From CAYLHS01 sp964594235 (GTDB taxonomy: Bacteria > Actinomycetota > Acidimicrobiia > Spongiisociales > UBA4744), in the NCBI GenBank assembly GCA_964594235.1, contig CAZQMF010000007.1:1-47010 (forward strand): a DNA stretch of 47,010 nt. The letters are read 5' to 3'. The notes under the pieces were generated by a model that was not told the DNA's origin, made no database searches, and saw only the letters and a program-made list of their open reading frames with translations. Below, piece by piece: positions 8,161 through 16,708 of the stretch. A program made the position numbers and the translations under genes. Each line of letters starts with the position of its first letter. Position 1 is the first letter of the stretch.

Positions 8161-9219
8161 ATGCGCGCGATTGTGAAACCGTCGCCGGGTCCCGGACTCG
8201 AAATGGCCGACGTCCCGATTCCAACACCCGGACCGTCTGACGTACTGATTCAGGTGAAAGCGACGTCGATCTGTGGAACCGACATGCACATCCGCGACTG
8301 GGACCCCTGGGCGCAGACGCACGTGCGCGCCCCGCTGACCGTCGGGCACGAGCTGTGCGGGATCGTGGTCGACAAAGGCCCGATGGCGGACGGACCGGAG
8401 ATCGGAGACCTCGTGTCGGTCGAGTCGCACGTTGTGTGCGGGCAGTGCCGATTCTGCCGTACCGGCAAGGGCCATCTCTGTGAGAACACGCAGATCCTCG
8501 GAGTTCATCGAGACGGTGCGTATGCCGAGTATGTGGCGGTTCCAGCGATCAACGCGTGGCCCGATCCACCCGAGATGTCGTACTCGATCGCGTCACTCCA
8601 GGAGAACTTCGGCAATGCCGTCCACACGGTGTCGGTGGCGAACATCTCAGGCCGCAAGGTGCTGGTCACCGGGTGTGGTCCCGTCGGGGTGATGGCGATC
8701 GCGGCGGCGAGAGCGCTCGGAGCGAGAGCGGTCTACGCAACCGACATCTCGGACTACCGCCTCGAGATGGCACGCACACTTGGCGCCGAGTACACATGGA
8801 ACCCCCGCCGAGACCAGGTCGTCGAACTCGGCATGGAGGCGACGGACGGAGAAGGCGTAGACGTGCTCCTCGAGATGTCGGGGGCTCCGTCGGCGATACA
8901 GGAAGGATTCTCTCTTCTGAAACCCGGGGGGGAAGCAGCGCTGCTCGGACTGTCCTCAGGTCCGATCCCGTTCGATCTCGATGACAACATCGTCTTCAAG
9001 GGAGCGACGGTGCACGGCGTGATCGGACGGAAGCTATGGGACACTTGGTACGAGATGCGGGGGCTCCTGCGCGCCGGGGCCGTCGACCTGGGCGCCCTTG
9101 TCACCCACCGCTTCGCGCTCGACGACTTCGAGAAGGCATTCGATCTGATGGCGTCGGGCGAGTGCGGCAAGGTGGTGATGTTCCCCGACCCCAACGACGC
9201 CGACGGACCACTGAGCTGA
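8161..9219 (+). CDS. tdh: L-threonine 3-dehydrogenase
   Basis: A 352-residue zinc-dependent medium-chain dehydrogenase that oxidises L-threonine to 2-amino-3-ketobutyrate with NAD. Catalytic zinc ligands are in TSICGTDMH and GHE; the structural zinc site is CGQCRFCRTGKGHLC; the NAD site is VTGCGPVGVM. The N-terminus reads like known Tdh (SICGTDMHIRDWD). The kbl gene follows after 7 bases, which gives the complete two-step route from threonine to glycine and acetyl-CoA and makes the assignment firm. Confidence 0.93.
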   Translation: MRAIVKPSPGPGLEMADVPIPTPGPSDVLIQVKATSICGTDMHIRDWDPWAQTHVRAPLTVGHELCGIVVDKGPMADGPEIGDLVSVESHVVCGQCRFCRTGKGHLCENTQILGVHRDGAYAEYVAVPAINAWPDPPEMSYSIASLQENFGNAVHTVSVANISGRKVLVTGCGPVGVMAIAAARALGARAVYATDISDYRLEMARTLGAEYTWNPRRDQVVELGMEATDGEGVDVLLEMSGAPSAIQEGFSLLKPGGEAALLGLSSGPIPFDLDDNIVFKGATVHGVIGRKLWDTWYEMRGLLRAGAVDLGALVTHRFALDDFEKAFDLMASGECGKVVMFPDPNDADGPLS

Positions 9220-9226
9220 GGTGAGC

Positions 9227-10411
9227 ATGGACAAGATCGAATTCCTTCGCGACCAGATTCAGGAGCTCAAGAACGAAGGCCTGTACAACACGATTCGCCA
9301 CATCGACGGTTCCCAGGGTTCCTGGCTGACCGTCGACGGCAAAGAGGTGCTCAACTTCTGCTCGAACAACTACCTCGGACTGGCAGATCACCCGCGCCTC
9401 GTCACCGCAGCCAAGGGGGCCTTGGATCGATACGGCGTCGGACCGGGAGCGGTACGCACCATCGCGGGGACAATGACCATTCACGATGAGCTGGAGGACA
9501 AGCTCGCCGCCTTCAAGGGCGTCGAGGCGGCGATCTCCCTTCAAGCCGGGTTCGTCGCCAACGCCGGAGCGATCCCGGCACTCGTGGACAAAGGCGACGT
9601 GATCGTCACCGATGAGCTGAACCATGCGTCGATCATCGACGGGGTTCGGCTCGCGAAGGCATCTCGCAAGATCTACGCGCACTGCGACACCGACGACCTC
9701 CGCGCCAAGCTCGCCGAGGCGAGAGCAGAAGGCGCCAGGAGAATCCTGATCATCACCGACGGTGTGTTCTCGATGGATGGTGATGTCGCCCCACTGGATC
9801 GGATCGTCGATGCAGCCGACGAGTTCGAAGCGATGGTGATGGTCGACGACGCCCACGGGGAAGGAGTGCTCGGCAGAGGCGGGCGGGGCATCGTTGACCA
9901 CTTCGGTCTCCACGGGCGAGTCGAAGTGGAAGTCGGGACGATGTCCAAAGCGTTCGGGGTTGTCGGTGGCTACGTGGCAGGGCCGGCGCCCGTCGTCGAG
10001 TGGCTTCGCCAGCGAGCCCGGCCATTCCTGTTCTCCTCGGCAGTGACCCCCGCCGATGTGGCCGCGTGCATCGCGTCCGTAGAGATCCTTGGTGAGTCCA
10101 CCGAGCTCGTCGACCGGCTGTGGGACAACGCCGCGAGTTTCAAGGAGTCGATGGCCGCGGCGGGGTTTGACATCGGGCACTCGGGGACGCCGATCACGCC
10201 GGTGATGCTCGGTGGTGAGAAGGTTGCCCAGGAGTTCTCCCGGCGTCTCTTCACAGAGCACGCCGTGTTCGCCCAGGCGATCGCCTACCCGACCGTGCCG
10301 CTCGGCAAGGCGAGAATCCGGGTCATGATCTCGGCCGCGCACAGCCACAAGGACTTGCAGTACGGGACCGAGGCGTTCACAAAGGTGGGTACCGACCTCG
10401 GAGTGATCTGA
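9227..10411 (+). CDS. kbl: Glycine C-acetyltransferase (2-amino-3-ketobutyrate CoA ligase)
   Basis: A 394-residue PLP-dependent alpha-oxoamine synthase that splits 2-amino-3-ketobutyrate with CoA into glycine and acetyl-CoA. The PLP lysine is in TMSKAFGVVGG (about residue 240), with VDDAHGEGVLG and DELNHASIIDG upstream, all typical of Kbl. ATG at 9227 is chosen over GTG at 9221 because GAGGTG lies just upstream. It is translated with tdh. A repeat-rich 144-base spacer separates it from the convergent ABC permease gene. Confidence 0.95.
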   Translation: MDKIEFLRDQIQELKNEGLYNTIRHIDGSQGSWLTVDGKEVLNFCSNNYLGLADHPRLVTAAKGALDRYGVGPGAVRTIAGTMTIHDELEDKLAAFKGVEAAISLQAGFVANAGAIPALVDKGDVIVTDELNHASIIDGVRLAKASRKIYAHCDTDDLRAKLAEARAEGARRILIITDGVFSMDGDVAPLDRIVDAADEFEAMVMVDDAHGEGVLGRGGRGIVDHFGLHGRVEVEVGTMSKAFGVVGGYVAGPAPVVEWLRQRARPFLFSSAVTPADVAACIASVEILGESTELVDRLWDNAASFKESMAAAGFDIGHSGTPITPVMLGGEKVAQEFSRRLFTEHAVFAQAIAYPTVPLGKARIRVMISAAHSHKDLQYGTEAFTKVGTDLGVI

Positions 10412-10535
10412 GGGTGGAAGACAGCTCACGGCTGACAGCTCACAGCCCGACGGCCCTCCCTCGTACTTCGTACCTCGTACCGGGTACAGGCGCCCCGGGG
10501 TCTCGGGACGGTCTTGGTCGCGTACCAGGTACAAG
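10412..10535. repeat. Intergenic short-repeat cluster
   Basis: The spacer is made of near-repeats: ACAGCTCACGGCTGACAGC followed by CTCACAGC, then CGTACTTCGTACCTCGTACC, then GGTACAGG and CGTACCAGGTACAAGG. Similar words recur in other spacers (8111, 19599, 28946). No gene is seen. Confidence 0.5.
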
Positions 10536-10539
10536 GTGC

Positions 10540-10556
10540 GGCCCGCGAAGCGGGCC
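10540..10556 (-). terminator. Hairpin between convergent kbl and ABC permease genes
   Basis: GGCCCGC and GCGGGCC pair around a GAA loop; the hairpin abuts the permease stop codon. No T-run follows on either strand, so terminator function is uncertain. Confidence 0.4.
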
Positions 10557-11383
10557 TATCCCGTGGCCCGGCGGTACGCGCGAACGGCCAGTGGTGCGAA
10601 GATGATCAGGATGCCGATCGCCCACGCGAGGGCAAGTGTGACCTGACCGGCCACGGTGTCGCCCGCGGCAAGGGCACCTTGACCGAGCATGAGGCCGCGG
10701 ATCGCGTTGGTGGTGATCGTGATCGGCTGGTGGACTGCGAATGCCTGGAGCCACGAGGGCATGGTCTCGGTGGGAACGAACACGGACGACGCGAACACCA
10801 GCGGAAACACGGGGAGGAACACGGCCGACTGAGCCGCTTCGGGGTTCTTGACCACGAGGCCGATGAGCGCCATCACCCACGACAGCCCGTAGGCGAAGAT
10901 CCCTGCCACGACGAGTCCTCCGAGGAGACCCCAGAAGCTCGTTTGGTACCGGAAGCCGAGGAGGAACCCGACCGCGACCATCAGAGTGATTACGAATGCG
11001 TTGCGGATCAGGTCGGACAGCGTCCGTCCGGCGAGCACTGCCGAACGTGCCATCGGCAGTGAGCGGAAGCGATCGATGACTCCCTTCGAGAGATCTTCGG
11101 TCAACCCGAGCGCGGTCTGACCCGCCCCGAACGCGGCGACCTGTATGAGCAGTCCGGGGATGAGCCAGTTGAGATACTTGCCGCCCGCCGCCGGGGGAAT
11201 GGCCCTGCCGATCGCGCCGCCGAAGACGTAGTTGAACAGCAGCAGGAACATGATCGGCTGAACCGTGGCGAAGACCAGGAGCTGGGGGAGCCTTATGTTC
11301 CTCAGCAGATTGCGGCGGGTGATGACGAACGTGTCTTTGATCGTGTGGGAGAAGCTCATCGTGGTGTGCGTAGCCGTCGTCAT
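10556..11383 (-). CDS. ABC-2 type exporter permease (DrrB-like)
   Basis: A 275-residue permease with about six transmembrane segments and a basic N-terminus (HTIKDTFVITRRNLLRNIRLP), the layout of ABC-2/DrrB permeases that export lipophilic compounds or lipids. Its start overlaps the end of the ATPase gene by 4 bases (coupled translation). Function as a pair with that ATPase is firm; the transported compound is unknown, and resistance to drugs is only one possibility. Confidence 0.88.
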   Translation of the reverse strand: MTTATHTTMSFSHTIKDTFVITRRNLLRNIRLPQLLVFATVQPIMFLLLFNYVFGGAIGRAIPPAAGGKYLNWLIPGLLIQVAAFGAGQTALGLTEDLSKGVIDRFRSLPMARSAVLAGRTLSDLIRNAFVITLMVAVGFLLGFRYQTSFWGLLGGLVVAGIFAYGLSWVMALIGLVVKNPEAAQSAVFLPVFPLVFASSVFVPTETMPSWLQAFAVHQPITITTNAIRGLMLGQGALAAGDTVAGQVTLALAWAIGILIIFAPLAVRAYRRATG

Positions 11384-12375
11384 GCGCCTCTCCTCTCACG
11401 TCGCCGTTTCAGTCGGCCTGTCGTCTCGCCTTCCTCCTCGACCGTCTTGCCCGTGTAGGCGAGGAAGACGTCGTCGAGTGTTGGGCGTCGCAGTGTGATG
11501 TCGTTGGGTGTGATCCCGGCACCGTCGAGACTGCGGACCGCGGCCATCAGGGTTTCCGCCCCCTTGGGAGCGGGCAGAGTGATCCGTTTGGAGGCGGCGT
11601 CGAACGTGGCGTCGTGGCCGTTGACCGCTGACAGGAGTTTGACCGCCTGTTCACGAGAGCTGTCGTCGACGACCACCTCGACGACCGAACCACCGAGACG
11701 GTCCTTCAGGTCCTCTGGTGTGCCTTCGGCGATGAGATGCCCGCGATCGATCACGCCGATCTGAGCGGCGAGTTGATCTGCCTCGTCCAGGTACTGCGTG
11801 GTCATCAAGATCGTGGTTCCGTCCTCGACCAGCTCTCTGATCAGGGCCCAGATGTCAATGCGGCTCCGAGGATCGATGCCGGTTGTCGGCTCGTCGAGGA
11901 ACAACACTCGTGGACGTCCCACCATCGAGGCCGCCAGGTCGAGCCTGCGCCGCATCCCGCCTGAGTACGTTCGCACGGTTCGGTCTGCGGCACTCCCGAG
12001 ATCGATCCGTTCGAGCACCTCCGCTGCTCGGCGTCGAGCTTCGGTGGCCGACAGGTTGTAGAGCCGCCCCACCATTTCGACGTTCTCGCGTCCAGTGAGG
12101 TACTCGTCGACCGCGGCGAACTGGCCTGCGAGCCCGAGTCGGGTACGCGCGGTTCTTGGATCATCGAGGACGTTGACTCCGTCGACCCACCCTGAGCCTG
12201 AGTCGGGTCTGATCAACGTGGTGAGGATGCGGATGAGGGTCGTCTTGCCTGCCCCGTTTGGACCGAGCAGGCCGTAGATGATGCCTTGCTCGAACGACAG
12301 GCTGACGTCATTGAGTGCGATGGTCTCACCGAACGTCTTGATGACGTGCTCGGCTTTGACGATTGGTGAATCCAT
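11380..12375 (-). CDS. ABC exporter ATP-binding protein (DrrA-like)
   Basis: A 331-residue ATPase with Walker A GPNGAGKTT, signature YSGGMRRRLDLA, and Walker B VLFLDEPTTGID. After the ATPase core comes a C-terminal DUF4162-type domain ending in RRPTLDDVFLAYTGK, as in daunorubicin-resistance DrrA proteins. It powers the permease encoded immediately downstream with a 4-base overlap. TAGGTA lies 8 bases before the ATG. The gene is divergent from the hydrolase gene across a 143-base spacer. Confidence 0.92.
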   Translation of the reverse strand: MDSPIVKAEHVIKTFGETIALNDVSLSFEQGIIYGLLGPNGAGKTTLIRILTTLIRPDSGSGWVDGVNVLDDPRTARTRLGLAGQFAAVDEYLTGRENVEMVGRLYNLSATEARRRAAEVLERIDLGSAADRTVRTYSGGMRRRLDLAASMVGRPRVLFLDEPTTGIDPRSRIDIWALIRELVEDGTTILMTTQYLDEADQLAAQIGVIDRGHLIAEGTPEDLKDRLGGSVVEVVVDDSSREQAVKLLSAVNGHDATFDAASKRITLPAPKGAETLMAAVRSLDGAGITPNDITLRRPTLDDVFLAYTGKTVEEEGETTGRLKRRRERRGA

Positions 12376-12505
12376 TGTGTGTCCCTACCTAGGTCGAAGA
12401 GCCCCCGCGCTCGCCGGGCATTACACCATGTCGGTGGCGCTATGTGAGGAGAGGCCTGGCGAGCTGGTAGTTCGTCCCTCGGGCCGTCACGGGTCGAAAG
12501 CCGGG

Positions 12506-12511
12506 TACGCT
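12506..12511 (+). promoter_or_regulatory. -10 box of the hydrolase gene (leaderless type)
   Basis: TACGCT ends 7 bases before the GTG at 12519. There is no Shine-Dalgarno, which supports both this start and a leaderless transcript. Confidence 0.45.
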
Positions 12512-12518
12512 GGCGATC

Positions 12519-13406
12519 GTGAACGCTGCTCCCCCAATCCCTGACTGGCTCGCGCAGATGCTGCCGTTCGAGCGCAGCATTGTCGAAGTGGGTGGGCATC
12601 AGATGCATGTGATGGAGTCGGGCAGAGGTGTGCCGGTGTTGTGCATGCACGGGAACCCGACGTGGGGGTTTCTCTACCGCAAAGTAGCCATGGCCCTGAT
12701 CGATCAACCTGTCCGCGTGATCATGCCGGACCTCATCGGTCTCGGATTCTCAGATCACCCCGCGGATCCGGCGGTGCACACGCTCGAGCACCACATGACG
12801 TGGATGGGCAAGCTCATTGATGCGATGGGCCTCGAGAATGTCACGCTCGTGGTCCAGGATTGGGGAGGCCCGATCGGGATCGGAGCATTCATGGATCGAT
12901 CCGATCGGCTGTCCGGGTTGGTGGTGCTCAACACGATTCTGAGTGAGCCGAGAGAGGGATTCCGACCGACCCTGTTTCATCGGTTCGGACGAATGCCAGT
13001 GGTGAGTGACATCGCGTTTCGTGTGTTTGGATTCCCACAGGTCCGTCTGTCGATGGCGCAATCCGACAGGTCGTCTATCGAGGGTGTCGTGTCCAAGGCC
13101 TACCGGTACCCGCTGCGGTCCAGGCGTACGAACCAGGCGCCACTCGCGCTCACCAGGATGGTGCCCGATTCGATGGGACACCCGTCCGTCGAGCCGCTCC
13201 GGCGGATCGGTCAGTTCGTGCGCGAGTACGAAGGACCGGCCGAGATCGTCTGGGGCGATCGTGATCCCGTGCTCGGGCGCGTCCGCAATCATATCGCCCG
13301 TATGCTGCCCGATGCGGCGGTCACCCGAACGGGTGCCGGCCACTTCCTCCAGGAAGAGGTCCCGGACGAGATCGCCGCGGCGATCCAGCGTGTGGCGCTC
13401 GTCTGA
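12519..13406 (+). CDS. Alpha/beta hydrolase, haloalkane dehalogenase-like
   Basis: A 295-residue alpha/beta hydrolase. The oxyanion motif HGNPTW (residues 44-49) and the nucleophile elbow VVQDWGG place an aspartate (D114), not serine, at the nucleophile position, with a tryptophan next to it. Asp nucleophile, W115 and N46 are the catalytic and halide-holding residues of haloalkane dehalogenases. The acid is in WGDRDPV and the histidine in GAGHFLQEE. It could therefore dehalogenate haloalkanes, but fluoroacetate dehalogenases and epoxide hydrolases share the Asp nucleophile. It converges on asnA with only 5 bases between. Confidence 0.8.
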   Translation: MNAAPPIPDWLAQMLPFERSIVEVGGHQMHVMESGRGVPVLCMHGNPTWGFLYRKVAMALIDQPVRVIMPDLIGLGFSDHPADPAVHTLEHHMTWMGKLIDAMGLENVTLVVQDWGGPIGIGAFMDRSDRLSGLVVLNTILSEPREGFRPTLFHRFGRMPVVSDIAFRVFGFPQVRLSMAQSDRSSIEGVVSKAYRYPLRSRRTNQAPLALTRMVPDSMGHPSVEPLRRIGQFVREYEGPAEIVWGDRDPVLGRVRNHIARMLPDAAVTRTGAGHFLQEEVPDEIAAAIQRVALV

Positions 13407-13411
13407 GCCGT

Positions 13412-14542
13412 CTATTCCAACACGACGATGTCGCGTTTGGCGCACATGTCCTTGAGGACCTGTGGCCACACCGTGACGCTGACCTCACCGAGGTGTGCCT
13501 TGCGCAACAGGTACATGTACGTCCGAGATTGCCCGATCCCGCCGCCGATCGAAAGGGGGATCTCGTCGTTGAGGATTGCCTGGTGGTAGGGGAGCTTCAA
13601 GAAATCCATCTGGCCGGTTGCTTCGAGCTGTTGCACGAGCGTCTCCTTGGTCACCCGGACGCCCATCGAGGTCAGCTCGTGTCTCCTGCGCGTGATCGGA
13701 TTCCAGACGAGAATGTCGCCGTTGAGTCCGTGCATCGGTCTGCCATCGCTCGACACCGTCGGGGTGATCCAATCGTCGTAGTCGGCTGCACGCATCTCGT
13801 GCGGGTATCCGTCGTTCAACGTCCATCCGATGCCGTAGATGAAGATCGCCGGATGCTCCTGAAGGATGGCCGTTTCACGCTGCTTTCTCGGAAGATCCGG
13901 GTACCGCTCGAGGATGTCCTCCGCGTGCATGAAGGTCAGTTCCCTCGGCATGGGCGGGTAGCCCCCCTCTTCTAGCTGCGGCCATCCCTCGAGCAGCATG
14001 TCGTTCGCTCCGACCAGCACGGACCAGATCTTCTCGACGACATCGGTGAGGAACTCCAAGTTGCGGTCTTCGGCAGTGATGACCCTCTCCCAGTCCCACT
14101 GGTCGACGTAGGCGGAGTGGTCATGGTCCAAGAAGTAGTCCTTGCGAACCGCCTTCATGTCGGTGATCAGACCCTCGCCCGGGTTCATGCCGAACTGCCG
14201 TAGCGCCATCCGCTTCCATTTGGTCGCAGCCTGCACCACCTGGGCATCGATCGGATGCAGATCGTGGTCGTTCGAGATGTGGAACTGGATCGGGGTGCGG
14301 GAGCCGTCTCGATCCAGCATGTCGTTGACGCCGCTGGCCGAATCGACGATGAGAGGAACTTGGACCATCTGCAGATTGAGCGCCCCGGCGAGGTTGTCCT
14401 CGATGTACTGCTTGGCTGCGAAGAGGGCTGCCATCGTCTCTCGTGGCGAGAGAAGTGGCCGATAGTCGCTGGGGAGAACTGACTCCACATCTTCGTACGA
14501 TCCGATCCCTGGTCCGGCGAGATCCGCTGTTTTGTCGTTCAT
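13412..14542 (-). CDS. asnA: Aspartate--ammonia ligase (asparagine synthetase A)
   Basis: A 376-residue cytosolic enzyme making asparagine from aspartate, ammonia and ATP, with a class II aminoacyl-tRNA synthetase-like fold. The family signatures are plain: SVYVDQWDWE-like SAYVDQWDWERVI, ADYDDWITP, LNGDILVWNPITRR, and the C-terminal SIGGGIGQSRTYM. It is some 45 residues longer than the E. coli enzyme, mainly at the N-terminus. ATG at 14542 is preceded by AGGAGG at 5 bases and is preferred over upstream codons. AsnA is less common than AsnB in actinobacteria. It is divergent from the MoaD-fusion gene. Confidence 0.94.
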   Translation of the reverse strand: MNDKTADLAGPGIGSYEDVESVLPSDYRPLLSPRETMAALFAAKQYIEDNLAGALNLQMVQVPLIVDSASGVNDMLDRDGSRTPIQFHISNDHDLHPIDAQVVQAATKWKRMALRQFGMNPGEGLITDMKAVRKDYFLDHDHSAYVDQWDWERVITAEDRNLEFLTDVVEKIWSVLVGANDMLLEGWPQLEEGGYPPMPRELTFMHAEDILERYPDLPRKQRETAILQEHPAIFIYGIGWTLNDGYPHEMRAADYDDWITPTVSSDGRPMHGLNGDILVWNPITRRRHELTSMGVRVTKETLVQQLEATGQMDFLKLPYHQAILNDEIPLSIGGGIGQSRTYMYLLRKAHLGEVSVTVWPQVLKDMCAKRDIVVLE

Positions 14543-14596
14543 GGCACCTCCTGTCTCCAAACCTACGCTTGACCGTGCCGTCCCTGCGAAAGGAAC

Positions 14597-14602
14597 TAGC
14601 CT
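14597..14602 (+). promoter_or_regulatory. -10 box of the MoaD-fusion gene (leaderless type)
   Basis: TAGCCT ends 7 bases before the ATG at 14610. A TTGACC at 14569 is 22 bases upstream of it, too far for a standard spacer. Confidence 0.4.
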
Positions 14603-14609
14603 TGCGCCA

Positions 14610-15608
14610 ATGGCACGTGTCCGTCTCTTTGCTCGGCTCAGGGAGCTCGCAGGGGCAACCGAAGTAGAACTCGAGGGTTCAACCGTCGACGAGATACTCG
14701 GTCAGGCTGTCCATCGATACGGTGGCGAGTTCGAAGAGGGTCTCCGTCATTCCCGGGTGTGGATCAATGGTGATCCCGCCGATGGGAGGAGCGAGGTCCG
14801 GGAGAGCGATGAGGTGGCACTTCTGCCGCCCGTGTCGGGGGGTGCCGGACCGAGCAACGAGCTGCGGCTGTTCGGTCCGTTTCTCGTCTCCTTGGTGCTG
14901 CTGGTCACCAACGCGCTCAACGATCCTGTGTGGTTCATCGCAGCGCTCGTCGGCGTGGCGGCCCTTTGGGCGTGGGATCTCTCCGAGAACGGCGCATTCC
15001 CCGGACCTGCCCTTCGGGTACCGCTCCTCGTCGCCGCGCTGGCAGGCGCTGTGATTCCGTACGCATGGAACGTTGGAAGAGGTGGATGGGGAGGGATCGG
15101 GCTCGCTGTCCTCGTCGCAGTGTTGACTGTCCTCATCCGCGGCGTCATCGTTGTGGAGGGGCGCGACCTGGTCTCGACCTCGGTGGCGTTGATGGCCGCC
15201 GTCGTCACAGCCGGCGGCGTCGGATCGCTGGTCCTCGCCCGAATCTCCACCACGTCGGGGCAGCGGTGGCTCTGGCTGTTCCTGATGATGGTGATCGGGG
15301 CCAGGGGTGCCGCCGTCTATCTCGCAGGACGGGAACTCGCGCTCGATCCACTGAGCGGGAGTGTCGTTGTGGCCGTGATCATGGGTATCGCCGCAGCACT
15401 CGCGTTCAACCTCAACGGATTCGCAGCGTTCCTGGTAGCGATCGTTGTGGCGGTCGTTCTGATCGTAGGGGCGGCGTTCGCATCACTCCTGTCGACTCGT
15501 GAGGTGTACTTCGCAGAGCGCCTCCCGGGGGTTCTGCCCGATGTGGGGACCGGCCTGCTCGCTGCGGTCGTCTTCCTGCCGGTCGCCTGGGCACTCCTTC
15601 CGTTCTAG
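14610..15608 (+). CDS. MoaD-like beta-grasp domain fused to a polytopic membrane domain
   Basis: Residues 1-78 read as a complete MoaD-type sulfur carrier: VRLFARLRELAG at the start, and DEVALLPPVSGG at the end, where MoaD proteins normally stop at the di-glycine. Here the chain continues (AGPSNELRLFGPF) into about 250 residues with roughly eight hydrophobic segments. The membrane part has slight resemblance to CdsA-like proteins near its end, but their metal-binding signature is absent, so I leave it unnamed. Activation of the di-glycine by MoeB-type enzymes would require cleavage after G78; otherwise the domain serves another purpose. The start codon overlaps nothing; the stop overlaps the GTG of the first CrcB gene (TAGTG). 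ATG 14610 is chosen from domain fit. Confidence 0.75.
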   Translation: MARVRLFARLRELAGATEVELEGSTVDEILGQAVHRYGGEFEEGLRHSRVWINGDPADGRSEVRESDEVALLPPVSGGAGPSNELRLFGPFLVSLVLLVTNALNDPVWFIAALVGVAALWAWDLSENGAFPGPALRVPLLVAALAGAVIPYAWNVGRGGWGGIGLAVLVAVLTVLIRGVIVVEGRDLVSTSVALMAAVVTAGGVGSLVLARISTTSGQRWLWLFLMMVIGARGAAVYLAGRELALDPLSGSVVVAVIMGIAAALAFNLNGFAAFLVAIVVAVVLIVGAAFASLLSTREVYFAERLPGVLPDVGTGLLAAVVFLPVAWALLPF

Positions 15609-15973
15609 TGTCGATTCGGGTCGCGTGGCGCGGGCGCATGGCCGTGCTGGTCGGAGGTGGACTGGGTGCCGGGGCGCGATTCGGGGTTTCGCTGATCATT
15701 CCGAGTGCGATCCTCGGGACGTTCATCGTCAACGTCCTCGGCGCGGGTGCACTGGGATACGTCCTCGCTCGCCTGCGACTGGCGGGACGGTCGAGATCGG
15801 TCACCGTTCCGCTTCTCGGGGTTGGGTTTCTCGGGGCATTCACGACGTTCTCGAGCCTTGCCGTCCAGCTCGTGGAGGGACCGTTCCTGCTGTCACTCGC
15901 CTACGGCGTCGCCTCGCTGGCCGCGGGCATCCTCGCAGTGATGATGGGGCTGACGCTCGGGAGGCGGACATGA
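15608..15973 (+). CDS. crcB: Fluoride channel subunit Fluc/CrcB (first copy)
   Basis: A 121-residue, four-helix membrane protein of the Fluc/CrcB family that lets fluoride leave the cell. The pore motif GTFIVNVLGAG and the GFLGAFTTFSS stretch, which holds the central sodium site and pore phenylalanine region, are intact. The GTG start shares its first base with the stop of the MoaD-fusion gene; an internal ATG at 15638 is possible. It overlaps the next crcB by 4 bases, and tandem crcB genes typically form antiparallel heterodimers. Confidence 0.93.
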   Translation: MSIRVAWRGRMAVLVGGGLGAGARFGVSLIIPSAILGTFIVNVLGAGALGYVLARLRLAGRSRSVTVPLLGVGFLGAFTTFSSLAVQLVEGPFLLSLAYGVASLAAGILAVMMGLTLGRRT

Positions 15974-16335
15974 CGTGGGTCGCGGTCGTCATCGCCGGGG
16001 GGGTCGGTGCCCTCGCCCGATACGGGGTGATCGGATTCGTTCAGGCGAGAACGCGCGACCCGCGGCCATGGGGCACGTTCGTGGTCAACGTCACCGGTGC
16101 CGCCGTGCTCGGCCTCGTTGTCGGGATCGCTCCCGGCGGTTGGTGGGTCGTGCCAATCACCGTCGGGTTCCTGGGCGGCTACTCGACGTTCTCCACGTGG
16201 ATGGTCGAAACGATCTACCTTGCAGAAGGCGGCGGCGCGGCGGCGGTCCGATCAGGGCTCCTCAACCTCGTCGGAACACTGGGCGCCGGGCTGATCGCCG
16301 CGGCGGCGGGCTACCTCATCGGAACATGGCTATGA
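15970..16335 (+). CDS. crcB: Fluoride channel subunit Fluc/CrcB (second copy)
   Basis: A 121-residue partner of the preceding gene, with its own GTFVVNVTGAA and GFLGGYSTFST motifs and four membrane segments. Its ATG overlaps the upstream stop (ATGA), so the two subunits are made together and likely assemble as a heterodimer. No fluoride riboswitch is apparent upstream of the cluster. Confidence 0.93.
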   Translation: MTWVAVVIAGGVGALARYGVIGFVQARTRDPRPWGTFVVNVTGAAVLGLVVGIAPGGWWVVPITVGFLGGYSTFSTWMVETIYLAEGGGAAAVRSGLLNLVGTLGAGLIAAAAGYLIGTWL

Positions 16336-16351
16336 GTGAGGAGGGAGTGAG

Positions 16352-16690
16352 ATGGAGACAATAGAAGGTGGAAGCCTGCTCAGGATCTTCGTGGGCGAGT
16401 CGGACGAGTACGAGGGACGACCACTCTACGAGGCCATCGTTCTGATGCTGCGACGGGAGGGTCTCGCCGGGGCCACCGTGTTTCGGGGTATCGAGGGGTT
16501 CGGAGCATCCTCCACCATCCATACCGCTCGGGTGCTCCGGTTGTCGGCCGACCTTCCCGTGCTGATCGAGTGCGTCGACCAGCGGTCGGAGGTGGAGCGA
16601 GTTCTTCCGATCCTCGACGAGATGGTCACCGAAGGCTTGGTCACCATCGAGAAGGCGGACGTGAGAATCTACAGGGGCCGTGGGCGGTAA
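16352..16690 (+). CDS. DUF190 family protein
   Basis: A 112-residue soluble protein with the DUF190 pattern: a conserved start (LLRIFVGESDEYEGRPLYEAIV), the GLAGATVFRGIEGFG segment, and a tail of SADLPVLIECVDQ. The family has a PII-like ferredoxin fold and is often encoded beside crcB, as here (16 bases after the second crcB), so a regulatory or accessory role in fluoride handling is a fair inference. ATG at 16352 has GGAGGGAG upstream. Confidence 0.88.
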   Translation: METIEGGSLLRIFVGESDEYEGRPLYEAIVLMLRREGLAGATVFRGIEGFGASSTIHTARVLRLSADLPVLIECVDQRSEVERVLPILDEMVTEGLVTIEKADVRIYRGRGR

Positions 16691-16708
16691 CGAACGAGAG
16701 CGGGAGAC

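Noticed and set aside
9101..10534. Long open frame antisense to kbl
   Set aside because: It follows from GC-rich third positions of kbl; the product has no domains and kbl is certain.
14543..14609. Fluoride riboswitch before the crcB run
   Set aside because: The 67-base gap is too small and lacks the conserved fluoride-aptamer pattern; the crcB genes follow another gene without spacer.
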